From contig JAAMXP010000708.1 in NCBI GenBank assembly GCA_019693395.1, positions 1 through 30,326 of the forward strand: a stretch of 30,326 bases of DNA, written 5' to 3'. Below the pieces are notes generated by a model, which had not been told where the DNA came from, made no database searches, and saw nothing but the letters and a program-made list of their open reading frames with translations. Position 1 is the first letter of the stretch. Each line of letters opens with the position of its first letter. Source of the stretch: Ettlia oleoabundans (Eukaryota; Chlorophyta; Chlorophyceae; Chlamydomonadales). A program made the position numbers and the translations under genes. Of this stretch, positions 1-15,900 are shown one piece after another.

Positions 1-63
1 TCGCCTCTTGTGCACCCATCCCTGCCTCCCCCATCACTGTGCCGCCCCCCCATTGTACCGCAG

Positions 64-6664
<6,601 letters not shown>

Positions 6665-7113
6665 GTCTGGATAGGCAGTACAGCTGACTGTGACTGGCAG
6701 TACTGTTGAGGAAGTGCAGCCAGTGCGGTGTAGTACTGAGCAGCACAGCCAGGTGTATATAGGTTGTACAGTAGATAGGTAGCTGCACGCAAGAGTTTAT
6801 AGTAGTCGGTCAGCAGTAACGAGTGTGGAATCCCAGCGTGACATATAAATCATATCAACAGTCCCTAAATCTGGCATTCTTGCCGTCTCATGAAAGTTTA
6901 TATAACAATAACAGACGTGATGTAAGCCTCCCTTTTCTTGTCTGAAACAGGTTTCAACCATTGTGCCAGGCAGCCACGGTAGCTCAGTCTGCAGCAGTGC
7001 TGGCATCCCCCGCTGTGCTGAATCGCACCCCTTCCAGTGGCTGGCTGTGAAGCGATGCAACCCGGGTGTTGATGAGTTGCCCTGGGATGTGGGAAACATT
7101 AGAAGCAGGCAGG
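6665..7113. other. Convergent intergenic region (3' UTRs)
   Basis: This 449 bp lies between the stop of XPB on the plus strand and the stop of the expansin gene on the minus strand. It is AT-richer than the flanks and holds no supportable coding exon. It must contain both 3' ends. Only a plus-strand TGTAA is obvious. Confidence 0.7.
6921..6925 (+). terminator. Candidate TGTAA poly(A) signal for XPB
   Basis: TGTAA is the usual polyadenylation signal of chlorophycean nuclear genes. This copy is 257 nt after the XPB stop, a normal 3' UTR length, and no earlier copy was noticed. Confidence 0.5.
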
Positions 7114-10100
7114 TTAGGCTTGATGATTACGCGCATCAAGCGTGATGGACGTGTGATCCCTCACCACCACGACCACAGTCCAGGCACCAGCCCCCGAACC
7201 GTCACTTGCAAACACACCTGTGTCGCTGGTCAGAGCGATGGTCATGGGTGTGGTCAGGTTGAGCTTCGCGCCGCCATTCTGCCACACCCACCTGCAGCCA
7301 GGAGCGGTCGCAATGCAACCGGGATGGCGTAGATGTGTTGGTCCGCATTGTGAGCATCTGATCAAGCAAACATCACAGCGCCAAGGCAACGAGCCTAGGC
7401 TGGGTTGTTCCCCAAGCAACAAGCTGGCACCACAAAGCTGCCTGCGAGCACACTGCCTCGGCAACAGGGCTGGAAACGCAGCATTCTGCTGGAGCAGCAG
7501 CATCAAAATGGCACTGCACTCCCACCGGTTGTCAGAGTACGACAACCGCTGCCCGTTGATGCTGACGCCTGTTACAGCCTGTGCTGCAATGCTAATCGTC
7601 ACCGCCGCCCAGTACTGGTTTGAGCCTGCAGTTGCAATAAACGAATTCACTTGATGCAGTCTGCGTAGGAATTGCCGCAGGTGGAGAGGTAGCTGCATCT
7701 ACCTGGCATGCAAATGCACCCACTGCACACAGCTTGAGCTGGCATACTGGGTCATACTTTCAGTCGATGGGAGCAACAGCAGCCAGCCCCACCTGGCATC
7801 ACAGTCATGTACATCTGTCCTGCATCGTCAGCACCGCACTCCACAAAGCTCCACTCCGCGACAAAGGAAGGCAGCACGTTGGTGGTTGCTCCCGTAACCG
7901 CCCTGCACATGCGGACAGGTACAAGTGGAGCTCACAGGTGATTCTGATGGACTGCACAGCGCTTGGTAAGCCCTGAATTGGGCCTGCCGTGCTCGCATCC
8001 GACAGCCATTGCCAGCCCAGCCGTGGAGCAGGTAGCTGTGCCTGCTTCGTTTGCAATACCGCAGCCAAGTGCGAGCATCCCTGCCGTGCCTGAAACCAAC
8101 TTGAGTTTTACAGCTATGCAGGGCGAGCCCCACCTATAAGCCTCAGGGCTCAGCAGCAGTTCTCCCTGCCCACAATGGCCGCAGTCGTCCAACACTTGCA
8201 CCACCTGGCTCTGCCCCTCAGGGCAGACAGGGGCATTGCTGCAGGCGACGCTGATGAAGCGACCACATGCACCAGCGCCGCCGCTGTGCTTGCTCAGCTT
8301 CACAGCTGCGTAGTTCCTCTGCACAGCATCGAGCCTCCGTGGCAGCTCAGCTGGACTTTTCACCTGGCCGATCTCCATGTTGAAGGAAGGAGGAAGGAGT
8401 AAGCGCATCAGTAGCAGGACCAGGGCAGGAGGTTTCTTACTGTGGGGGTGTTTAGCGTCACCAACCTGGAATGCTGGGGGGATGCCAGACATGCCGCACG
8501 CCAAGTCCCTGCAGGTGGAAAGAAACAAAAGATAGATAGTTGTGAGAGCGTGCTGAGCGTAATGGCCAGGTCAGTGATGGGTAGGAGCCAGGGGCAGTTT
8601 GGAGGGAAGAGGTGGAGGAGCCATGTGGGAATGACAGGTGGCTTTACCCATGCTGGCGTGTCTCCTGCCAGCTGCCTGGCCATGCTGTGCCACGGAAGCG
8701 CTTGCCACCAGCCGCAGCCGGGCCGTCTGCCGCAGAAATGCCTGCAGAGCAGCAGCCACGGTCCTTTGTTAATGGTCCCAGGTGCACTCGGGCTACATGC
8801 TGACATCAAACAGTAAGCTGAAAGATGCACCTAGCGTTCCATATCTCAGTTGGGCACAGCAAGGGCCCTACCAGGGTGCGCGGGTATGTCTGAGGCAGCC
8901 TCAGTCTCCGTCTCTGGTGGCAGCCGCAGTGGCACCCTGCTTGCTCCGCCAGGCTCCACAGCTGCCTCCTCAGCTGGGGTCGGCCAACTCCGTGGCTCAG
9001 GCGGCGGGAGCTCGGTCACTGCTTCAGCTCTGTTAGGCCCCTGCTGGCGGGCAAGTCCATAAGCGTAGCCAAAGCGTGAGGGAGCCATAGAACCAACCGC
9101 CGGTGCAGCTGGTCTTGTCATAGTTGCTGCCCCTGTTGCTTCTGCTGCAGCTGTCGCCTCAGCAATGGGGCCAGCCGCAAGGGAAACTGGCAATGCCATC
9201 TCTGAAGGCTGCGCTGCCACAGAAACCTGGCCAGCCTCTGCCCTGGGAGCAGCTGTCCCTGCTGCTGCCACTCCCACGGCCCCTGCTCCAGGACTACTGG
9301 CGGCCTCCACAGCCGGTGCTGGTGGGGGGGCTGCTGCTGCCACCGGCTCCGATCCGGCTGTCGGTGCTGCTGTGGCAGCTGCTGGTCGGGGCCATGACAA
9401 GGGCCAGGAAAACTCTTCAATCTCAAGGGATGTCACCTCGGCAGCTGGGGACCGGAACGTCACTGGCAGGTCATATGCTGGCGCCCCTACGTCAGACGCC
9501 GCAGCTGCTGTTGTCTCTGAAGCCGGGGGTTCTGCTAGCAGCCCCTGGGTTGCTGGCACCCCAGTTGGTGATGCCAATGCCTCATCAGCCGGTGGCTCAA
9601 CTGCGGGCACCTGAGCACCAGCAGCTGGAACGGGCCTTGCCTCCACAGCTGGCTGCCCATCTGGTGGCAGCACGAGGGGATGCATCAAAGCAGGTGGCTC
9701 TTCGGCAGGTGAACCCTCCATGCCAGGAAGCACACCCGCTTGTGCATCTGCAGGTGGCGCTCTGATGGACAGGTCTCCACCTGCCGCCACTTTGGCACCT
9801 GGTGCCTGGCCGCCTGCTGCTTGCAGGGCTGGTGGCAACACAGCTGGCAGCTCCACAGATGGCGCGCTCGCAGCTGGCTCTCCAATGTCAGCCGTCAGAT
9901 CAGCTAACAGCTCCACACCTGGTGCCTCAACGGGTGCCATCATCTCGGTGGCCGGCGCCTTTACAGCTGGAACGGCACCGGTAGTAATCTCTTCAGTCGG
10001 TGCCTCTGCTGCTGGCGGCAAAAAGGCTGCTGCAGCGGGAGCTGGTGTCTCTGCAGCAGGCACAGCGATGACTGGCGCCTCAACAGACGACGACACTGCA

Positions 10101-12182
10101 GCCTCCTCCTCCTCGCTAGCAGGCACAAGCACAGCTGGACCCTCCGCCGCTGGCACCAAATCAACTGCAAGCGTCGCAGTATCGGCGGATGTGGTCTCTG
10201 CCACCGGCGCGGCCTCCACAGCAAGTGGTGGTGCAGGCACTGCTGGGAGTTGAACCGCAACGAGCTCCGGCACAGGCGGTGAAGCTGCTACCGCTGTTGC
10301 TGCCACAAGTGCCGGCTCCTCAGCTGGTGCCAGAGCTGGTGGCAATATTTCAGGCTCTTCCGCTGCTGGCAGAAGCGCCGGCTCAGGTGAAGGCGCACCA
10401 GAAACGGCTGCCGCTGCTGTAGCTGCTTCTGTGGCAGGAGCGGGTGTGCGGTTGTTGGGCACATCTGGCGTGGCAGGCTGCGAGGCTTCTGCTGGTGAGG
10501 TTGGTTCTGCGGCTGGCTGTTCCGCCACTGGTGCTGCAACAGGCACAGCTACTGGCATCTCGGCTGCAGGCCCAGCTGCTTTGGGCGCGACTGCTACAGG
10601 TGCTGGCTCGGAGGCTGGTGCGACTGTGGGTGGCTCAGACACCGGGGTATCCGCAGCAGCGTATGCGGAGACCTTGGGTGGCCGCTCCACTGCCTCTGCT
10701 GCTGGTGCTCCTGTCTTCGTTTCAATGGAGGTTGGCAGCTTTGGTGCCGTGGTTTGAAGGCGCCCAGAGTGCTCCTCTGCTGGGGCCTCAACCTGAGGAT
10801 GGCCTTGGTCCTCCTGCGGCAACGGTTTGCCAGGATACACTGCAGAGAAAGGGTTGGTGGGCACATACGACGAGTTTGAACACGTGGCTAGAGTTTTGCG
10901 ACAACGCACAGCAAAGTTCCTGCTGTGGTAGGGCACCACTAGGCTGCTGCCCCCCGGTTGGCTTGCCTGAGCCCCAGGGTTCACAGGCGATAAACCGCCA
11001 GCTGACCGAGAAGGCGTGTGCCGCATCTGCGGGCCTGCTGCTCAGCTCCCTGCAGCACAAGATGCCGCAGCACCCACTTCAACCTAGGCATCCTTTCCAG
11101 CACCCAGCAAGGTACGTCCCAAGGCGTAGGAACCCATCACAGCATTACGCCTTTCGATCTGCCGGAACAAGCAATCCATTGATGCAGGCAGTCAAATGTT
11201 GCAGGGCATGACCAGCGGTGGGTACACATGCGGAGCGTGCCTGAATGCAAATGAGTTGAGCAGCACATCTCCGGGACCGCATGCTGGACCACAGTCCTCC
11301 AGAACAACGGCTGCAGCACCGTGACAGAGGGAGGGATGTGATGGTTGGCCTACTCCAGACTAAGGCAGCAGATACAAGTGGGTGAGATGGGGATGCAGGC
11401 AGGTTCAACAGACGGAAGAGACCTTGCGGCCTTCATATCCTCTCACCTGCGACAGAGTGGTCCTGCTCGCCGCAGCTGGCAGCATCAGTGCAGCTTAGGT
11501 TGATGCACCTGCCAGGAGACCGCCAGAGGCGAGGAGAGCGTGGTTCAACATGCCATGACAATGCCGCTAGGCGGGAAATGGCGACGCAGAGGTACTCCCG
11601 ACCATAACTGGCAGAGGTAATCATGCTGCCATGTGGCAAAGCTGGCAAGAACGCTTTCTTCCCAGCTGTAGTTTGTGTGCACCTACTCAGACATGCAAGG
11701 GATGTGCGTAGTGCTCACCTCCCACATGCCTCTGGATAGAACTCCAGGTTAAGGGCTGCAAAGTGTATGGTGAAGTAGGGAGAGACGCCTTGCTGGCGGC
11801 ATGACATGCTCTGCGAGCCATTTCGAGATATCCACTCGGGGAAGGGCCCCGGCATGGCAGTTCCCAGCCTGTGTGAGGCGGTACCGGTGTCTGCTAGTGG
11901 GGCACCAGTGAGGGCCACAAGCATTGAAACAGCCTCGGCGGCTGGCAGGTCGAGCGTCGGCTCCTGGAGCAGCCGCCGCTTGGCGGCTGGACCAAGGCCG
12001 TCGTGGCCGGCATCTCTACCAGGCGTGCGGGAGCTGCCACTTGCGGTCCGCTGTTTCTGCAAGGAGGACGACGCTGCTGCACCTGTTGACGCTACTAAGC
12101 GTGAGAGCAAGAGCAGGGCCAGCGCTGCCGCCAAGATCATGCCTGCATGCCTCGGTTTGACATGCAAGAGTCTTTGGTGCAT
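7114..12182 (-). CDS. Secreted double-module expansin with a long Pro/Ala-rich linker
   Basis: Expansins loosen walls non-hydrolytically through a DPBB domain plus a CBM63 domain. The exons, in transcript order, are 12182-11719, 11508-11447, 11310-11241, 11049-10967, 10839-8872, 8741-8648, 8508-8466, 8363-8134, 7902-7793, 7625-7526 and 7291-7114. All phases agree, giving 1133 residues. The start could instead be Met at 12140, which opens the signal peptide MILAAALALLLLSRLVAS. Module 1 (about residues 115-226) has SCRQQGVSPYFTIHF, ACGRCINLSC, VLEDCGPACGPGDVLLNSF and SWRFIAC, then stops partway through the CBM63. About 655 residues of Pro/Ala/Glu-rich sequence with many AP, TP and SP pairs follow. 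Module 2 has FRGTAW, ACGRFISVACS, VLDDCGHCGQGELLLSPEAY, EWSFVEC and a near-complete CBM63 with NRWVWQ. Donors at 11241 and 10967 would be GC. The exon 4-to-5 join is the weakest point: reading on to a GTATGTG donor near 10875 and re-entering at about 10799 also fits phase. Two adjacent genes cannot be ruled out, but no second signal peptide was seen. Confidence 0.72.
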
Positions 12183-12479
12183 ATTGCAATACTAAAGTTG
12201 GCTTCGTGAAAGCAACATTGGGGGCAGTCTTGGAGCATTCAGTAACGCAGTGCGCTTGTACTTTCTATCGTGGTGAACAATATTCTCCCAGACCTTTGAA
12301 AGGCAGTTCCATGGCCCACTGTGGATGATATCGTGCACCAGGGTATTCTGGCACACTGACCTCTTGCCATCTGCACACCGCGTCATATGTTCGAGCCAGC
12401 CTAGCACAATAGATAACCTAGCTAAGACCAGTTGCCAAAGATTGCCATCCAACTAGCAGCTTACATGTCTTTGCAGCCC
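12183..12479. promoter_or_regulatory. Divergent (bidirectional) promoter between the double expansin and A1
   Basis: Only 297 bp separate the two start codons, so the minus-strand double expansin and A1 probably share a promoter. The same arrangement, diverged, lies upstream of A2. No canonical TATA box was recognised. The most conserved part is the block at 12391-12433. Confidence 0.65.
12391..12433 (+). promoter_or_regulatory. Conserved promoter block with a CCTAGC direct repeat
   Basis: This block is almost identical to 19399-19440 upstream of A2, whereas the flanking promoter has diverged. It contains two CCTAGC hexamers about 17 bp apart around CACAATAGATAA. It ends 47 bp before the A1 start codon, against about 50 bp in A2. 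It may be a core promoter or 5' UTR element of type A genes. Confidence 0.55.
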
Positions 12480-15407
12480 ATGCACCGCTCAGCACTGCCA
12501 GCGCTGGCCGTGCTAGCACTTGCGGCGCTGGCATCGCTGCTCCTGCTGGGCAGGCCGTGCACCGCCCAGAGCACCGCAGAGGGGTCGCCGCTGGACCCAA
12601 CAACAGTGACCATGAATCCGGGAGCACAGCCGCCAGGAGGAGTAGCGCCCGCTCCTGGTGCAGAAGTGGCGGTGCAACCAGCAACCGCTGCTACCGCCGC
12701 ACCTATGCCAGAAGCTGCGACAGACCCCCTTCAGCCGGCACTGCTTCAGCCCGCTCCTCTTCAGGCAGCCGCGGCACAGCAGCCAATCGGGGAGGCACCG
12801 CCAGAGGATGTATCTGTGCAGGCGACGCCTGACTATCCAGCCTCCGCAAACGGGGCAGTGGAAGGAACTGAAGCAGCTGGGGTGGCTGGAGGTCCAACAA
12901 CTGAAGGGCAGCCTCTGCCACCACCAGATAGTGCTGCCGCTCCTTTTGATCAAACTATAGAGGCCCCTGATGACGTGATTGACTCACTTCTTATGGAGGC
13001 GCCAGAAATAAACAGTGGAGCCTTACCAGAAGAAAGCGCAGCGCTTGACTTGGGAGAGCCGGCAGGAGCTGCTGGCGGATTTCCCGGCGCACCAGACCCC
13101 CCAGCTGCCGGCATTGACCCTGCCCAGCCAGAGCGTTCAGATTTCTGTGAGTACCGTGCTGTTCGACTTGCGTCAGCTGCACTTGAGATCATGGTCCAAA
13201 CCAAATAGTGGCTGTCATTTGCTGCCAAGCTTGCTTCGCCGGCTGCTTGGCACTCAATGAGGCATGGGTGCTATTAGCAAAAACCTGCGTGACAAATTCC
13301 TTCTTCCTATGATCCCATGTGTGCAGCCAGCCTAATCAGCCTGCTGGACCCACCTCCCGGCTTTCCCATGCCAGAGCTGAGTCCCCAGCAACAGGAAAAC
13401 CTGCCACGCCTGCAGCAACTGCGCCAAGGCACCGGCACAGTCAGCGTGCGCAGGCAAGCACTGCTGGGTCAGAACCGTCAACCTTGACCTTCAATGTTGC
13501 ATGCATACCTAAGAACTGCTGTTGCTGTCCTCAGCACAGGAGCTCTTTCTTTTGGCCCAGTCACCTTGCCTTCACCCTTGCCCCATCCCTGAGCCAAAGC
13601 TGATCTGGCCAACAATCAGAGCCCGTGTAAATCCTGCGCTATGCCTGCAGGATTGTGGGCAACTTTGACGGTTTAGCCATGGCATGCAGTATGGGCTACC
13701 TTTCCAACTACTTTGCCCAGCATTTTGCAGGCAAGCACACTAGACGCAGCTCTACCTGCCAGTAGGAAGCAGTGCCGCTCCAGAAGATGGCCGCCGTATA
13801 GCCAGCATGCATCAGCTGCATGCATCCCCGTTTTGTTGCAGGGGTCACTCAACCAGCAACACCCAACTCCAAACCTACTGGGTGTTCGGTTTAGTGTTTG
13901 GTTGGTGAGCAAGACAATCACAGGACTTGTTGACTGCAATTGCTGCATGTTCCGCACCTGCCGGTTGTTGCAGCGCTGCCGCAGGAGTTGTTCCGAGGTG
14001 GCGAGCTCTGTGGCTACTGTGTGCGCATCTGGTGTGTGGACTCAATCTGCCTCGACCCCCTGGGTGAGATGCAGCACCGGTGCCGTGCTAGCTTTGCATC
14101 AGTGGGGGGGCGAGGGAGGAGGGGTGCGGGGGCGCCATTGACCGGAAGGCCTCATCAGCCACTGTGTCTGTAAGAGAAAGCCAACATAGTGGGCCACTGC
14201 TTGCGGGGCTCGTAAGCAACCAGCTGTTTCGCGTTTTGCTTCCCAACAGGCTTCATTGGCGACATGCTCTCTTTCTTGCCTGTGTGCCCCGCAGTCCGGA
14301 ACGCCACTTTCATGGTAACGGACAGCTGCAGGGAATGCACAGGCGTGGACTTGCTGGTAAGCATGTGCCCACATCGCGACAATGCCTGCTTGCTCAGTCA
14401 CGGCAGAAGAGGGGATGTGCCCCTTGGCTTGGCAAAGCTTTGTTGTGACTTGTGGCCTGCCAACCCGACTTCAGAGGATAACAGCACAGTATTGCTGCTG
14501 CTGGTATGAAAAGAGTACCTGGTATGTAAAGAGCATTGGCCTGCACCCAAGCATGGCTATGCAGGTCAGCGCTCCTGGTTTTGCTGAGCTGACAGATGTG
14601 GACATCAACATCAGCCCCACCCTGCAGATCGCCTGGGCCTTTGAATCCTGTGGCCCACTCATTGAAGGTGCCCCGACAGCTGCATCATATGTGGGCTTGC
14701 CTTTTGTAGCTGAGGCAGGTGGTCTTTAATGGCCTTTGTTGGCATGGGAGACCGCATGCTGCCTGCTGTGAACATAAACCGAAGGGAAGCTTCTGCTTGG
14801 GCACTGGACTGTGACTGCAGGCGGCATCAAGATGCTGGCTAACGAGAACAATAACCCCACCTTCCTGGCATTTAACTTCAGCAACCTCAGGCAGCTGCTC
14901 AGGCAAGGAAGAAGAAGATCACTGCGAAGAGCAATAGGAACCCGTCCTGCCGGCTCTTCTTCCTCTGCAGCCTCCAACTTGGCATGCAGCACTTCATGCA
15001 TCTGCTGGGGTGCAAGCTTTGCTTGCTGGCGGAGTCACAGTAGCGCTCATTGTTTGCAGGTCTGTGTCCATAGGGCGCCTAGAGTTCCAGCGAACTGACC
15101 ATGGTGGGTGTCCGCACTGTAGAGGACAACAACCCTATCCTGCTGCCCGGTGGGGTTTCTGGATGCTTGTGCACTGGCTGCAACTGCAAGTTGTTGATGC
15201 AAACTGCAGATGTTCCTATTGCAGTGCAACTGTCACAATGCTTGATTACTCACATTTCAATGTGCAGGGTTCTGGGAGTTGAATAGCCCGGGCCAGGAAA
15301 TCCCCCTCTCGCCGCCCTACACCCTCACGCTCGTAGGCATCAACGGGCAGCGGCTGACCACGCAGCTGCGCTCCCTGAGGTCTCAGGATTTGGGCATCAA
15401 CTTTTGA
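12480..15407 (+). CDS. Expansin type A1, secreted, with N-terminal Pro/Ala-rich region
   Basis: The exons are 12480-13146, 13327-13453, 13651-13730, 13974-14063, 14295-14356, 14565-14667, 14821-14902, 15060-15103 and 15268-15407. They give 464 residues with all phases matching. The Met at 12480 opens a signal peptide (MHRSALPALAVLALAAL, then GRPCTAQ) and matches the start of A2. About 190 Pro/Ala/Glu-rich residues follow, then the module. The DPBB has NFDGLAMACSMGYLSNYF, GELCGYCVRIWC and VTDSCRECTGVDLL, so both Asp positions of the expansin polar site are present. The CBM63-like part has IAWAFESC, FLAFNFSN, FWELNSPG and the end SQDLGINF. Three donors (13453, 13730, 14902) are GC, each AG|GCAAG. 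The protein should be exported to the wall. The gene shares a promoter region with the minus-strand double expansin and precedes B1 by 493 bp. Confidence 0.88.
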
Positions 15408-15900
15408 CTGCCATAGCCCATGAATCTCGAACGTATATATTTGCCTGCCATGGCGCAGTATGTACTACCGTACACGTTTTTGGATTTCAAACCTAGTGCT
15501 AGCGTCGTGCAAGCGGCCTGGGCAAGGCCCCCCGCTCCCTGCAGGCCGGATGGCCTGGGCCCTGTCATGCTGTTGCACCTGCCAACGCAAACGATGTGAC
15601 TTTTGACTGACCTGTGCAATCTGTATCATAGCGCGTTCCCAAGAGGGAAATCAGAGCGATCATTCATGGCGGCTTCTGGCACTACATGCATGTGTACTGC
15701 GGCAATTTGCAGAGGTGATCGGTCCTAGACTCCCCAGCCTAATCACGATTCCACCTCCGTTTTCACGTTCCCTCGTAAACTTTCATCCATTCACCTTTAC
15801 CCCGCATACTTTTACCCGTCGCCGGCTGAGCAAGAGCCGGGCCTCCTCTTTCCCTCGCACTCAAGGGGTGTGCTCGCACGTCTCCCGTCTCCAATCAGTG
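15408..15900 (+). promoter_or_regulatory. A1-B1 spacer with the conserved B promoter/5' UTR
   Basis: The spacer holds the A1 3' UTR and the B1 promoter. Two stretches recur upstream of B2: one around CTGTATCATA (about 15620, matching about 22637), and one at about 15815-15855 reading TCGCCGGCTGAGC then CCGGGCCTCCT (matching about 23215-23250). The second is 46-86 bp before the B start and is probably 5' UTR or core promoter. No gene was recognised here. Confidence 0.5.

Noticed and set aside
9124..9765. Long plus-strand open frames opposite the Pro/Ala linker (also 10444-11211 and 9720-10253)
   Set aside because: They mirror the low-complexity GC-rich minus-strand linker exon. The minus frame joins in phase to expansin exons; the plus frames have no domains or splice context.
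10939..10966. Direct splice from 10967 to a TAG acceptor at 10939-10941
   Set aside because: The intron would be only 28 nt, too short for a green-algal nuclear intron.
11447..11640. A larger exon 2 in the double expansin, beginning near 11627
   Set aside because: The short exon 11508-11447 joins ACGR to CINLSC in phase and matches the ACGRFISVAC of module 2; the longer version breaks this alignment.
11719..12182. A pherophorin-type reading of the first exon of the minus gene
   Set aside because: The Cys and aromatic pattern aligns better with the A-type DPBB (YFALHFAAL then CG), and the following exons are clearly expansin.
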